Notes: generated by a model from the letters alone, not told the origin. A stretch of 64,000 nucleotides of DNA from an uncultured Pseudovibrio sp. (GCA_947496145.1 CANMBS010000006.1:1-64000), one strand, 5' to 3'. Positions 54,509 to 63,979 are shown, counted from the first letter of the stretch. Made by a program: numbers and translations.

Positions 54509-56098
54509 CTATTTCAGATCGACGCCGTAGAAGTAGTGCCCACCGAACGGATCAATCTTATAATTCTGAACACGAACACTTATCGGTTCAGAAACAAGTG
54601 AGTGCGCAATAGTTGCCCATGGCGCTTCTCTTTTGAATACTACCTGAGCTTCTTCATAAAGGCGAGTGCGCTCATCTACGTCAGACACCAGCTTAGCTTT
54701 TTCAATAAGGTCATTGAACTCCTCATTGCACCATTGTGAACGGTTGGAGCCGCCCACTGCCTCACAGGAAAGCAGAACAGCAAGGAAGTTATCCGGGTCA
54801 CCATTATCACCTACCCAGCCAAGCAGGACTGCTCCATCGCGGTTCACGTCAGATGAGCGCTTCAGGTATTCGCCCCATTCATAGGTTACAATTTCAACAT
54901 CCACGCCCACTTTCGCGAAATCGCTTTGAATCAGTTCAGCCATGCGGCGTGCATTCGGGTTGTAAGGACGCTGAACCGGCATAGCCCAGACCTTCATCTC
55001 CAGATCTTTAACGCCTTCAGCTTCCAGGATTGCCTTTGCCGCTTCAGGATCATATGGATCATCCACAATCTCATTGTTGTAGGACCACATGGTCGGTGGA
55101 ATCGGGTTTTTTGCAACCTGACCAATCCCCTGGAAGACAGCATTTAGAATCGCTTCCTTATTGATTGCCATGTTCAGCGCTTTGCGCACTTTCGGGTTAT
55201 CAAACGGAGGCATCTGCGTGTTGTATGCCATGTATCCAATATTCAAACCCTCTTGCTGAAGAAGAGTGATATTGGGATCTTTAGACATCGCTTCCAGATC
55301 AGCCGGGTTCGGATATGCCATAACATGACATTCACCTGCTACAAGCTTTTGATAGCGCACTGATGCATCAGGGGTAATCGCGAAGACCAAATTGTCAAGC
55401 GGGGCCTTACCATTCCAATAATCAGGGTTGGCTTTGTAACGGATGACGGCATCTTTCTGGTAACCAACCAGCTGGAAAGGACCGGTACCAACCGGCTTCT
55501 GATCAAATGCGTCCTTGTTGGCCATCATTGCATCTGCATACTCAGCAGACTGAATGGATGCAAAACCCATTGCAAGGTTGGCAATCATCGCTGCTTCGGG
55601 ATGGCTCAGAACAAATTTAACAGTGTAGTCGTCAATCTTCTCGATTCTTTCAAGAAGATCCGGCATGTCCATTGCGTCGTAGTATTGGTAGGTACCGCCT
55701 GAAACGTTATGATACGGGTTCTCTTTGTTGCCCTGACGGTCAAATGAGAAGATAACGTCATCTGCGTTAAAGTCACGAGATGGTGTGAACCATTTTGTGG
55801 TGTGGAACTTCACGCCCTTGCGCAAATGGAATGTGTATTCTTTACCATCCTTAGAAACCTCCCAGCTTTCAGCCAGTCCCGGAACAATTTCAGTTGTTCC
55901 CGGCTTGAACTCTACAAGTTTGTTGTAGATGTTACGGGCGCTGGCATCAAATGTTGTACCAGAGGTGTAAAGTGACGGCGTAAAACCTTCAGGAGACCCT
56001 TCGGAGCAATACACGAGGGTCTTTGCCATGACCGGCCCCGCAACAACTGCTGCTGCGAACAGGCTACCACCAAGCAAGAGGCTTTTTTTCAGGGACAT
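54509..56098 (-). CDS. dppA: Dipeptide-binding protein, first copy (DppA)
   Basis: A 529-residue SBP5-family periplasmic binding protein. The signal peptide ends GPVMA (about residue 25) and the mature protein begins KTLVYCSEGSPEGFTP, as in E. coli DppA. WEVSKDGKEYTFHLRKGVKFH and FKREAPWATIAHS are conserved. It delivers dipeptides (or related peptides) to DppBC. ATG 56098 is chosen with GGAATGAG upstream; ATG 56110 is possible. First gene of the dpp operon, followed by a partial terminator. Confidence 0.94.
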   Translation of the reverse strand: MSLKKSLLLGGSLFAAAVVAGPVMAKTLVYCSEGSPEGFTPSLYTSGTTFDASARNIYNKLVEFKPGTTEIVPGLAESWEVSKDGKEYTFHLRKGVKFHTTKWFTPSRDFNADDVIFSFDRQGNKENPYHNVSGGTYQYYDAMDMPDLLERIEKIDDYTVKFVLSHPEAAMIANLAMGFASIQSAEYADAMMANKDAFDQKPVGTGPFQLVGYQKDAVIRYKANPDYWNGKAPLDNLVFAITPDASVRYQKLVAGECHVMAYPNPADLEAMSKDPNITLLQQEGLNIGYMAYNTQMPPFDNPKVRKALNMAINKEAILNAVFQGIGQVAKNPIPPTMWSYNNEIVDDPYDPEAAKAILEAEGVKDLEMKVWAMPVQRPYNPNARRMAELIQSDFAKVGVDVEIVTYEWGEYLKRSSDVNRDGAVLLGWVGDNGDPDNFLAVLLSCEAVGGSNRSQWCNEEFNDLIEKAKLVSDVDERTRLYEEAQVVFKREAPWATIAHSLVSEPISVRVQNYKIDPFGGHYFYGVDLK

Positions 56099-56519
56099 AG
56101 ATAATCTCATTCCGTTTTGTGGTTGTTCCAGTTGTTCTTCACTGCTGCCCACTTATGCAGCTTTTCGCGCAGTCCAGCACAAGGCATTTTGTCGAAAAAG
56201 AAATGAAGCGAAACCACAACGTGAAGGTGTTATCTTCCCTCCCGATGCCTGCGACACTTAGTTGCTTTTTAGTTCTTATTCTTCACTGGTTGCGCGGCGA
56301 CATCACTCACCTGACACTCCTTTCCAACTCATGACACAGCACAGCCATGTGCATTTAATTCACTGAGGTCGGAATTTAGAGCATTAAGTTTCGTTTATGA
56401 CTTCAGAAATAATTAAAAATTTCCAAAGAACTGTCTAATCGGTATGACTACCTACCATATCACTAACAGGTATTTTTGTTCCTTTTTTACCCACCTGAAG
56501 AGCAATAGGTGTTCCTACC

Positions 56520-56599
56520 ATATTTTCAACAGGTTGTAATTAGACTTTAGAATCGATAAGATATATTAGAATAATTTAATTTAATATTTTCAACAGGTT
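56520..56599. repeat. Two 16-bp direct repeats upstream of dppA
   Basis: ATATTTTCAACAGGTT occurs at 56520-56535 and 56584-56599, 64 bp apart (about six helical turns). Related AACAGGTAT and AATAGGTGTT strings lie between 56460 and 56515. The 574-bp gap between dppA and the MerR gene is AT-rich and otherwise shows no gene. A regulatory role is inferred. Confidence 0.6.
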
Positions 56600-56603
56600 A
56601 CAC

Positions 56604-56648
56604 AAAAAAGGCTTGCGAACACACGAACAGCGTGTTGCACAAGCCTTT
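56604..56648 (-). terminator. Intrinsic terminator of the MerR gene
   Basis: AAAGGCTTG (56607-56615) pairs with CAAGCCTTT (56640-56648), with an inner ACAC/GTGT; on the minus strand six T follow. It lies 25 bp beyond the stop. Confidence 0.88.
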
Positions 56649-56672
56649 AATACAACCAGATTTTCAGAGAGT

Positions 56673-57116
56673 TTAACCTTCAGAAAGCTTGGTCATACAT
56701 TCATTATGTATGGATTGAATCTCAGCAATTGTGACTTCCAGTGCATCTTTACGCGCATTGAGTTCTTTCAATACTTCGCCTGTACGGGTAGCCAGATACT
56801 CAAGCTGTTGCCGGTGCCCCTCTCCATGCTGACCATAAAGATCGAGAAAATGCTTAATCTCTGAAAGCGAGGAGCCAATTGCCTTACCACGCAGGATCAA
56901 CGCCAGACGAGCTCTATCCTTGCGATTGTAGATACGAACGCCGTTTACACGTTGCGGCGAAATCAACCCCTTGCTTTCATAGAACCTGATGGAGCGCGTG
57001 GAAATATCAAATTCTTCCGCCAGATCACCTATACCAAACAACTCCTGTTCGGTGCGCCCGTTTTCTCTGTCTGCCTCCTCAAGAGGGTTTGGCAGCTCTT
57101 CAATTTTTTCAGACAT
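56673..57116 (-). CDS. MerR family transcriptional regulator
   Basis: A 147-residue regulator. A 26-residue acidic N-terminal extension precedes the MerR helix-turn-helix (FGIGDLAEEFDISTRSIRFYE), the wing (GLISPQRVNGVRIYNRKD) and a long dimerisation helix (about 105-140). There is one Cys near the C terminus (NECMTKLSEG), too few for a classic metal site, so an organic effector is more likely. It resembles the LiuR-type group of catabolic MerR proteins, but this is tentative. A candidate operator lies 25-50 bp upstream. Confidence 0.9.
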   Translation of the reverse strand: MSEKIEELPNPLEEADRENGRTEQELFGIGDLAEEFDISTRSIRFYESKGLISPQRVNGVRIYNRKDRARLALILRGKAIGSSLSEIKHFLDLYGQHGEGHRQQLEYLATRTGEVLKELNARKDALEVTIAEIQSIHNECMTKLSEG

Positions 57117-57466
57117 ACATCCCCCTGTTTGAGAAGTCTTTTGACGTTACCAGACGTTGCCGTCAAGCCAATGCAGTGAAACGACACGCAATCACACAAA
57201 AGAAAATGTGTTCATCACTTATCGCATAACTCACATAGTTTACCCATAGGATAATCTTCGAGAATCCCTGTGAAATGCAATTAGTCAGATAGGTAATATC
57301 TGGTTACACCTGAAAAAACAAAAAACTGCGGGAAAACCCATAAAAACTCCGGCAACAGGGTTCAGAAACCTCCGTTTACCGATTAGTTGCGCCTTCAGAA
57401 GGTGCTGACTTGACAAAGCAGGTGTTATGGAAGACCTGTGCTTATCAAAGTCCAACAGGATATAGT
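57117..57466. other. Intergenic region between divergent merR and slyX
   Basis: 350 bp without a convincing gene. Apart from the dyad at 57141-57166 I see only AT-rich sequence expected to hold two promoters. Confidence 0.5.
57141..57166. promoter_or_regulatory. Dyad TTGACG...CGTCAA, candidate MerR operator
   Basis: TTGACG (57141-57146) and CGTCAA (57161-57166) form a dyad with a 14-bp centre, and GACGTT repeats at 57143 and 57153, one helical turn apart. It lies 25 bp upstream of the MerR start codon. MerR proteins bind such dyads in their own promoters; the assignment is inferred. Confidence 0.45.
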
Positions 57467-57679
57467 ATGACTAAAAGTCTTGAGGAACGTATCGACGATC
57501 TGGAAATGCATGTGGCGCACCAGAACGAAACGATCGAAACACTCAATGATGTGGTTTCTAATCAGGCACAGGTGATTGACCGTCTGATCGGTGCGATCGG
57601 ACAAATGAAAGACCACCTGCTTGATATTCAGGAGCTGGTTGACCAAACACCTGGTAATCAGAAGCCACCGCATTACTAA
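57467..57679 (+). CDS. slyX: SlyX family protein
   Basis: A 70-residue coiled-coil protein with the SlyX pattern: ERIDDLEMHVAHQNETIETL, then LNDVVSNQAQVIDRL and the diagnostic C-terminal PPHY. Function unknown; SlyX is named for its position next to slyD in E. coli and is not a lytic factor. ATG 57467 gives the normal family length; an in-frame upstream codon at 57410 would add 19 atypical residues. Confidence 0.85.
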   Translation: MTKSLEERIDDLEMHVAHQNETIETLNDVVSNQAQVIDRLIGAIGQMKDHLLDIQELVDQTPGNQKPPHY

Positions 57680-57748
57680 GCAGTTCAGGCCAACCTTAAA
57701 CCGTGAGGAAACTACTTTCCTGATAAACATCAGCAAAGATAGGTATAC

Positions 57749-57768
57749 TCAGGTAAGGAGAAACCTGA
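57749..57768. promoter_or_regulatory. Inverted repeat TCAGGT-8-ACCTGA
   Basis: TCAGGT (57749-57754) and ACCTGA (57763-57768) form a 6-bp dyad about 180 bp upstream of the GntR gene. It could be an operator or a weak stem; low certainty. Confidence 0.25.
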
Positions 57769-57783
57769 TATTAAGAGATAACA

Positions 57784-57816
57784 GGTCTGTTGTTGCTTGC
57801 ACGCAGGCCCTTTTTT
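57784..57816 (+). terminator. Weak terminator-like stem after slyX
   Basis: GGTCTG (57784-57789) pairs with CAGGCC (57804-57809) through one G-U pair, followed by CTTTTTT. The stem is short and the loop long. Confidence 0.45.
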
Positions 57817-57943
57817 CGTGGATCACTCAACGTTACACGAGTGTCGAATACAATTTTCTGTTCCACCGCCTATAAGGCCTGCCACTGCTGTACTTTTTGC
57901 GCAGCACCTGGGAACAAAAAAGCCTGGATGAGAAAGAAACCCA

Positions 57944-58615
57944 ATGGCTATTGAGCAGATTCTGGCTACCCATAAAAAGGAGAGCCTTGCTGACAAAGCA
58001 TATCGACTGATTGAAGAATTAATTGTCAATCTTGACCTTGCACCTGGCATGGCCCTGACTGAAGGTGACCTGTGTGAACGGACTGGCATTGGCCGGACCC
58101 CGGTGCGCGAAGCTATCAAGCGCCTGTCAACCGAAGGACTGATCGTTATTCGTCCACGGAAAGGCCTTTTCGTTTCTGAAATCGAAACAGCTGAATATGT
58201 TCTGGTTCTGGAGACCAGAAAACCACTGGAGCAGCTGCTGGTTGCTTCTGCTGTGAAGCGTGCCACTTCTGAAGAGCGTGAAGCATTGCATCAGTGTGCG
58301 GAAGAAATCCTTGCACAGGCCCGTGCAGGCGATGTGAAGGGCTACCTTCGTGCTGATAAGGTATTTGATGAGGTGCTGTGCGCAGTGTCTCGCAATCCAT
58401 TTACAGCGCGTGCTGTTGCACCCTTACAGACTATGAGCCGGCGCGCCTGGAGTGCTTTCCGCGGTGCTGAGCAGCTGGAAGCCTCTGCTATCCGCCACCA
58501 TAAACTGGCGGAAGCTCTGGCAAACAATGACGCAGAAAAAGCGGAGGCTGCTACTATTGAGATGATGGATCACCTCACAAGCTTTGCAGTTACTCAAATG
58601 GAAAAAGACAAGTAA
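57944..58615 (+). CDS. GntR family regulator with FCD domain
   Basis: A 223-residue FadR-subfamily regulator. The N-terminal winged helix (15-75) includes TGIGRTPVREAIKRLSTEGL and IRPRKGLFVSEI; the C-terminal FCD ligand domain (about 85-205) shows the metal/ligand residues in LRADKVFDEVL and a late RHHKLAEAL. Such proteins usually repress carboxylate or sugar-acid catabolic operons; no such operon adjoins, so the target is unknown. Followed by an intrinsic terminator. Confidence 0.92.
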   Translation: MAIEQILATHKKESLADKAYRLIEELIVNLDLAPGMALTEGDLCERTGIGRTPVREAIKRLSTEGLIVIRPRKGLFVSEIETAEYVLVLETRKPLEQLLVASAVKRATSEEREALHQCAEEILAQARAGDVKGYLRADKVFDEVLCAVSRNPFTARAVAPLQTMSRRAWSAFRGAEQLEASAIRHHKLAEALANNDAEKAEAATIEMMDHLTSFAVTQMEKDK

Positions 58616-58651
58616 GAGCCTCGGGCTCAGCTTATTTTCTTAGTATTGAGA

Positions 58652-58677
58652 AGCGGGGCATTTGCTCCGCTTTTTTA
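58652..58677 (+). terminator. Intrinsic terminator of the GntR gene
   Basis: AGCGGGGC pairs with GCTCCGCT (one G-U) around an ATTT loop and is followed by TTTTTTA. Confidence 0.88.
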
Positions 58678-58717
58678 TTAGCCCAGAATGCTTTAGCCAA
58701 TAAAATTTTGAATGAGC

Positions 58718-59041
58718 CTAAGCGGATTTGAAATTGTCGATCCGCGCATTGCGCCCACTTGCACCCAGAAGCAAAAGATAGGGTTGACCAGATTGGATGC
58801 TTGGCCGCTTTGCACCATACACACCTGATAGTCGCACACGGATTTCACCATGCGGGGTGATTGCAGTGTACATCCCGGTTTGTAATTGGGAGAACACAAC
58901 TGGTCCATAAAGAATCTCGTAGGATGGGGGCGCTGCGCCGGGACGCATGACAACCACGGCGTTCGCCCTGATGTCACGCCCCTCTTCCTGCGCATCTACA
59001 AGCCCAACAGCGCGATGTAGAATTTTGTATTGGCAGTTCAT
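58718..59041 (-). CDS. Hypothetical protein at the end of the flagellar operon
   Basis: A 107-residue protein with no signal peptide or membrane segment. The middle (AVVVMRPGAAPPSYEILYGP, then VRLSGVYG) looks beta-rich. I do not recognise it. It starts 21 bp after the FliL-like gene on the same strand, so it is probably the last gene of the flagellar operon; that is the only clue to its role. Confidence 0.6.
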   Translation of the reverse strand: MNCQYKILHRAVGLVDAQEEGRDIRANAVVVMRPGAAPPSYEILYGPVVFSQLQTGMYTAITPHGEIRVRLSGVYGAKRPSIQSGQPYLLLLGASGRNARIDNFKSA

Positions 59042-59062
59042 TTAATCTCGTGCCACAGAACG

Positions 59063-59554
59063 TCATGAAGGTGTCGCTGGCTGTGGCATCTCCTCAATAA
59101 TCTCGTTCCTCAAACTAGCTGGAACGTGGAATGTGAAATCCTGAATCAGAACGTCCTGAATAATAGCCGTCGCGAAGCGTTTATTGACGCGATCACGCAC
59201 CTCATCGGTCAGCTCTTTAAGGTCAGACTTTTTAAGTTTTGCAAAGGCCTTGTCGGCTTTGCTGTAAATCAGGCGGAAGGCTTCATCCACAATGAATGCA
59301 TGCGGAGGAACTGCCAGCTTAGCCAGCACTTCACTGTCGACAGTAAACACGAACTGCGCCACGATGTAGCCGTGAATCTTGCCGTCTTCTAACACCGGAA
59401 CGTTAATCGTTGGCGTGCTTTGATAGTCCAGCCCTTCCAGATGCGCATTCTTTTGCAGCATCGGGTCGTAGCCCGTTTTGTATTGTGCCGTAAAATATGC
59501 GGCTCCCAGAGCAACCACACTAATCCATACCCCGGTTACGAGAACTTTCAACAT
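59063..59554 (-). CDS. FliL-like membrane-anchored protein
   Basis: A 163-residue protein with an N-terminal membrane anchor (about 5-25) and an extracytoplasmic domain. The segment VPVLEDGKIHGYIVAQFVF and the C-terminal RVNKRFATAIIQDVLIQDF resemble the FliL domain (periplasmic, stator-associated) in layout, but the match is weak and the typical FliL linker is missing. Position in the flagellar operon supports a basal-body or motor role. Inferred. Confidence 0.6.
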   Translation of the reverse strand: MLKVLVTGVWISVVALGAAYFTAQYKTGYDPMLQKNAHLEGLDYQSTPTINVPVLEDGKIHGYIVAQFVFTVDSEVLAKLAVPPHAFIVDEAFRLIYSKADKAFAKLKKSDLKELTDEVRDRVNKRFATAIIQDVLIQDFTFHVPASLRNEIIEEMPQPATPS

Positions 59555-59560
59555 ACGTCT

Positions 59561-60013
59561 TTACCAGCTCCCGACCAGGCTTTCATAGGTTCCGTCTGAA
59601 TCGTGTTCTTTCATAACTTTAGACAGAAGATCGGACACGTCTTTTACGGCATTGAGCTGCGTTGAAATCAGTTTCATGTTCATGCTCAGCTTCTCCTGCA
59701 GGTCCTGCAGGCGCACCACAATCTCGCTTGGCAGGTTTTCCGGCCCAACTGCTTTTCCAGCCAGATCCAAGTCCAGCATTGCCCTGCCCTTCAGGTAGGC
59801 GCTTTCTTCAAGATCAATATCGTGTTTGCCAATGAGGGCTTCGTTTTCGGAGTTCAGAAGGGTATCGATACGATCAATACTTTTTGACAGAGCAATGTAG
59901 TCTTGCGGGAGAATGTAGTCGTCACTGTCTTCGACTTGCTCCTGCTCAACTTCAATAGCAGCTTCCTGATGGGGAACCAGCTCTTTGTGCTGATTGTCAT
60001 TCAGATCAGACAT
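59561..60013 (-). CDS. FlgN-like flagellar protein
   Basis: A 150-residue acidic, helical protein with an unstructured Gln/Glu-rich N terminus and long amphipathic helices (SKSIDRIDTLLNSENEALIG, LQDLQEKLSMNMKLISTQL) typical of FlgN-type export chaperones for hook-associated proteins. The same position in rhizobial flagellar operons is held by a FlgN/FlbY-type protein. The ATG directly follows the stop of the rod-binding gene. Assigned from composition and context. Confidence 0.6.
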   Translation of the reverse strand: MSDLNDNQHKELVPHQEAAIEVEQEQVEDSDDYILPQDYIALSKSIDRIDTLLNSENEALIGKHDIDLEESAYLKGRAMLDLDLAGKAVGPENLPSEIVVRLQDLQEKLSMNMKLISTQLNAVKDVSDLLSKVMKEHDSDGTYESLVGSW

Positions 60014-60508
60014 TTATGCCTCTTCTTTTGGGAGGGTTGGTCGAATGGAATCTGGCATCAGCATTTCAGCAAGCCCTACCGAACCGGTTTTGGCAAGCTG
60101 GTTTGCAAGTTGCTCGGCCATCAAGCCTTTCCACATAGAACCTGCTGTTCCGCCGCCGTATACTGTATCCATCTCTTTAGGCAGCATGGACTTAACGAAG
60201 GTTTGCAAAATTGCCGCTTCCAGCTTCTCGCCCAAGTCAGCATTATCCAGCTTGGCAGAATAGCGGTTTGCCATGTCAGAGGCGTGCTCCACCCCTTCCT
60301 GCCCTTTTAGTTTTGCTTTGGCAGCTGCACTTTCGGCTTCTGCCATGAAACTTGAAAACTGTGTTCCTGCCCAGGATGGCCCGGAGACAGGCAGGTCCTT
60401 TGAGACAAGCACAGGAGACTTAAGAGCGCGGGTGGCTGCTTTGACGTTCGCTGGATCTGCTTGATTAATAACATCCAGAACAAGATCACTGACAGGCTGA
60501 ATGGCCAT
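60014..60508 (-). CDS. Rod-binding protein (FlgJ N-terminal/CheL type)
   Basis: A 164-residue protein whose C-terminal half matches the FlgJ rod-binding domain: LEAAILQTFVKSMLPKE, GGGTAGSMWKGLMAEQLANQ and LAKTGSVGLAEML. It lacks the muramidase domain of enteric FlgJ, as in the rhizobial CheL proteins. It would help assemble the flagellar rod in the periplasm. ATG 60508 is chosen because GAGGGGGAG lies five bases upstream. Confidence 0.82.
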   Translation of the reverse strand: MAIQPVSDLVLDVINQADPANVKAATRALKSPVLVSKDLPVSGPSWAGTQFSSFMAEAESAAAKAKLKGQEGVEHASDMANRYSAKLDNADLGEKLEAAILQTFVKSMLPKEMDTVYGGGTAGSMWKGLMAEQLANQLAKTGSVGLAEMLMPDSIRPTLPKEEA

Positions 60509-60568
60509 AAGCACTCCCCCTCATCACAAAACTACATGAATTACCAGAAGGACCCTAGATACTCAGTC

Positions 60569-60973
60569 TTATCTGGACCTGACCTTGTGCGGATCTGCTT
60601 GCAGCTCTGCGATCTCCTGAAGCAGTTTCTTTTCCTCAGAGCGCTCAAAGGACACGAGCGCCTTATCATGATGCTTTTCAGTCATTGAGGTTTTCCGCTT
60701 CTGATCGTAAAGCTGTCCGAGAAGGTCATTTTTCTGACGCTCTTTCAGAGACTTGTTCCGGTTATTTGCATCCAGTCGCCGCGTAATCGCGCGATTCATA
60801 ATCTCGCGCAGCTCCCCTTCATGGCTTCCCCAATGACCGATCAGCTCTTCACCTTCTTCTTCATAGCGCAGGATTTCGCTTTCCAGAACAGCGATGTCAT
60901 ACTTGATCATCTGCTCTTTCTGCTCATTCACTTTCATTATTCGCCGGAGGCGGGTAACGCGAGCTTTGTCCAT
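60569..60973 (-). CDS. FliJ-like flagellar export protein
   Basis: A 134-residue, highly charged coiled-coil protein (long helices from MKVNEQKEQMIKYDIAVLE to SFERSEEKKLLQEI) with the size and composition of FliJ, the stalk protein of the flagellar export ATPase. It starts four bases after fliR. FliJ is poorly conserved in sequence, so the name rests on architecture and context. Confidence 0.6.
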   Translation of the reverse strand: MDKARVTRLRRIMKVNEQKEQMIKYDIAVLESEILRYEEEGEELIGHWGSHEGELREIMNRAITRRLDANNRNKSLKERQKNDLLGQLYDQKRKTSMTEKHHDKALVSFERSEEKKLLQEIAELQADPHKVRSR

Positions 60974-60977
60974 AACT

Positions 60978-61733
60978 TTACTGCAATATCAACCAATCGC
61001 CGAGACCGGCATAAAACAAACGCAGCAGTTCAGTTATGACCTGCCAGAGGATGAAAAGCCCTCCCATCATAACGATGGGGAGAGCAACAAAGTAGACTGG
61101 CAACTGAGGCATAAGCCTGTTTGTCAGTCCCAGTGTCAGGTTGATGACCACCCCATAGATCAGAAACGGGCTGGTAATCCGCAACGCCAGCAGCATAGCA
61201 CTCATAAGCTTGGTGGAAAACTGATCAACAGCGGCAGCCGGCACGAAGTCGCCGCCGACAGGGATAGCACGGTAGCTCTCCGCGAGGCCGATGAAGACAT
61301 CGGCATGAGCACCAGTGATAAACAACATGGCAGTTGCTGAAAGCGTTACCAAACTCGCCATTGGCGGCAACTGCTGGTACTCCTCAATCACCGGCATAGG
61401 CATATTGTAGCTGGAGGCATTGGCAGCAGCGCCAACCATCATCTGCAAAGTGCCAAAAAAGGCACGCCCAAAAGAAGCAATCAAGAACCCGATCAGGATC
61501 TCCACCAGAATGATGCGCAGCAACTCATCTAAAGGCGCAGAGGAGACAATTGGCTCAACCAGCGCCACAATCAGAGGGGAGATTGCAAGCGTTGCGGAGA
61601 TCGCAATAAACAGGCGCACCTGTATCATGACACGGGGAGAAGAGAACCCGGGCATCGCCATGAGACATGCCCCAACGCGGCAGAACACAATGAAGACGCT
61701 CAGAATCGCAGCTGGGGCATTTTCAATGGTCAC
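60978..61733 (-). CDS. fliR: Flagellar biosynthesis protein FliR
   Basis: A 251-residue inner-membrane component of the flagellar type III export gate with about six helices. Recognisable segments are [16 protein letters not shown], the [18 protein letters not shown] region and [27 protein letters not shown] split over helices 5-6. The start is GTG, overlapping the flhA stop (GTGA), so translation is coupled. Confidence 0.93.
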   Translation of the reverse strand: MTIENAPAAILSVFIVFCRVGACLMAMPGFSSPRVMIQVRLFIAISATLAISPLIVALVEPIVSSAPLDELLRIILVEILIGFLIASFGRAFFGTLQMMVGAAANASSYNMPMPVIEEYQQLPPMASLVTLSATAMLFITGAHADVFIGLAESYRAIPVGGDFVPAAAVDQFSTKLMSAMLLALRITSPFLIYGVVINLTLGLTNRLMPQLPVYFVALPIVMMGGLFILWQVITELLRLFYAGLGDWLILQ

Positions 61734-63811
61734 GAAATTGATCCCAATGCCTCGATATCTACACCGCGAGCCACTTCCATGTGCGAGAGGATTGGCAGTG
61801 CCGGGAACATACGTTCTGTGATCATACGCACGTACTGACGCGCCTCTGGCGCGACAACAACTGCAAATCGATGACCTTTTGAGATATACTCACGGATCAC
61901 CTCAGCGCTGTCACGGGCAAATTCTTCAACCTGCTTCGGTTCCATATCAAATTCAATGACTTCGCCATTTGCATCCCGGCGCATTGCCTGATGGAAGGCC
62001 AGATCCCAGCGATTGCCCAGACGCAGCACTTTCAGGCTGCCATCCCCGGCGATGTCACCACATATCTGCGTTGCCATGCGAATACGCACATGGTCAGCAA
62101 TTTGCTCCGGACGGCGTGCATGAGGTGCAATCTCGGCGATGGCTTCCATGATCAGCGAGAGATTGCGAATGGAAATGCGCTCCGCAAGCAGAAGCTTCAA
62201 AACGGCCTGCAAGCCAGAATAAGAGATATGCTGCGGGCAGATATCGTCAATCAACCGTGTGTATGCCGGATCAAGCCGATCCAGTAATTTGCGCATATCC
62301 TTATAGGAGAGCAACTGAGAAAGATTGTTTCTGATCACCTCAGACAGGTGAGTAAGCACGACAGACAGGTTATCGACTGTAGTGTAGCCTTGGCGCTTGA
62401 CTTCATGCTCAAATGCAGTTGGCACATACATGGCAGGCATACCAAACGCTGGTTCGCGCGTTTCAGTGCCAGGCAATGCAGGAAGGTCGCGATTGCCTCC
62501 GATGACCATCAGCTCGCCCACCTTAATGCTTTGCGAAGCCACCACGGTTCCATGGATACGGAACTCATAGCTTTTGGGCTCAAGATTAAGGTTATCTGTG
62601 ACCTTGATTTCGGGCACAACGAAGCCATATTGCTCCGCAAATTTCTTACGCATCTTGTTGATGCGATTTCCAATTTCAGGTTTTGCAGCCAAAAGACGGG
62701 CTGTGAGCTGCTTGCCCAGCCGCATTTCAATTTCGGCAAGCTCAAGACTGTCCTTGACGGACTCTTTTTTGACTTCTTTTTCCTTGGCAATCTTTTGGAG
62801 CTGCTCTTTTTGCTGAGCTTCTTTGGCCTCGGCTGCCTTGATCGGAATAATGTAAGCTGCAAACCCCAGGACTGAACTGAGCAAAACGAAAGGCAGGAAC
62901 GGTAAGCCCGGCAATAATGAGAGCACCATCAACATGACGGCGGCAACAGCAAGTGCGCGCGGATAACCAGCAAGCTGACCCAGAACAGCCTGATCTGCTG
63001 ACCCTCTGGTCCCGCCTTTGGAAACCAGCAGACCAGCGGCGAGTGATACAATCAATGCAGGGATTTGCGAAACAAGACCGTCACCCACAGACAGTTTTGT
63101 AAAGACATCAGCAGCTTCACTGAGATCCATATCATAGCGGGTTACCCCGATAACGATACCGCCCAGCACATTAACTACGGTGATAATCAATCCTGCGACG
63201 GCATCCCCGCGTACGAACTTTGAGGCACCATCCATCGCACCGAAGAAGGAGCTTTCCTCTTCCAGTTCCGCACGTCTGCGCTGTGCCTCTTTGTCGTCGA
63301 TCATTCCCGCTGACAAGTCGGCATCAATCGCCATTTGCTTGCCGGGGATACCGTCAAGTGTGAAGCGAGCCCCCACTTCAGCAATACGGCTGGCACCCTT
63401 GGTGATCACGAGGAAGTTCACCGTCACGAGGATTGCGAACACAATCAGACCGATGACGAAATCACCGCTCATCACAAACTGCGAAAAACCGTTGATGACA
63501 TATCCCGCCGCCAAAGGCCCTTCATGACCGTTTGCAAGGATTGCGCGTGTTGTCGCAATATTGAGCGACAATCGCAACATGGTCGCAATCAGCAAGATCG
63601 TCGGAAAGCTCGAAAACTCCAGCGGACGCTGAATCCAAAGGGATACCATGAGAATGAGCACAGAGAACGCGACGGAAATCGCCAGACCGAAGTCAATCAT
63701 GAACGTCGGCATAGGTAGGAACAGCACAGAAAGAATAAAGATAATTCCGACTGCAAATCCGATATCGCGTTTGCTGTTTGGTACAGCAATTCCTGTCAAT
63801 GTCTGGGACAT
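61730..63811 (-). CDS. flhA: Flagellar biosynthesis protein FlhA
   Basis: A 693-residue export-gate protein. Eight helices in residues 1-330 are followed by a linker rich in Lys/Glu ([19 protein letters not shown]) and the cytoplasmic ring domain (about 365-693). The FHIPEP-family signature appears as [20 protein letters not shown] near residue 150, followed by [12 protein letters not shown]. The ATG at 63811 with AAGGG upstream is preferred to an in-frame GTG at 63817. First visible gene of the operon; more flagellar genes probably lie to the right. Confidence 0.96.
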   Translation of the reverse strand: MSQTLTGIAVPNSKRDIGFAVGIIFILSVLFLPMPTFMIDFGLAISVAFSVLILMVSLWIQRPLEFSSFPTILLIATMLRLSLNIATTRAILANGHEGPLAAGYVINGFSQFVMSGDFVIGLIVFAILVTVNFLVITKGASRIAEVGARFTLDGIPGKQMAIDADLSAGMIDDKEAQRRRAELEEESSFFGAMDGASKFVRGDAVAGLIITVVNVLGGIVIGVTRYDMDLSEAADVFTKLSVGDGLVSQIPALIVSLAAGLLVSKGGTRGSADQAVLGQLAGYPRALAVAAVMLMVLSLLPGLPFLPFVLLSSVLGFAAYIIPIKAAEAKEAQQKEQLQKIAKEKEVKKESVKDSLELAEIEMRLGKQLTARLLAAKPEIGNRINKMRKKFAEQYGFVVPEIKVTDNLNLEPKSYEFRIHGTVVASQSIKVGELMVIGGNRDLPALPGTETREPAFGMPAMYVPTAFEHEVKRQGYTTVDNLSVVLTHLSEVIRNNLSQLLSYKDMRKLLDRLDPAYTRLIDDICPQHISYSGLQAVLKLLLAERISIRNLSLIMEAIAEIAPHARRPEQIADHVRIRMATQICGDIAGDGSLKVLRLGNRWDLAFHQAMRRDANGEVIEFDMEPKQVEEFARDSAEVIREYISKGHRFAVVVAPEARQYVRMITERMFPALPILSHMEVARGVDIEALGSIS

Positions 63812-63943
63812 ACGCACCCTTTAATTCAGCGTAAATACAATGCGCTATTTTATAAAAACATTGAAGAAGGAAGCTTGTGTGAGGGTGGTCTGGTGAGGAC
63901 AGCCCGTGGGCTATCCCCTTCTCACTTGAGAAAAAGGAAAGAG

Positions 63944-63979
63944 GCGTTTCATCTGACTCTATCCTATCAGATGGAACGC
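63944..63979. terminator. Hairpin near the right edge
   Basis: GCGTTTCATCTGA (63944-63956) pairs with TCAGATGGAACGC (63967-63979) with one G-U pair and a ten-base loop. There is no T-tract; it may end an upstream minus-strand gene outside the window. Confidence 0.45.
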
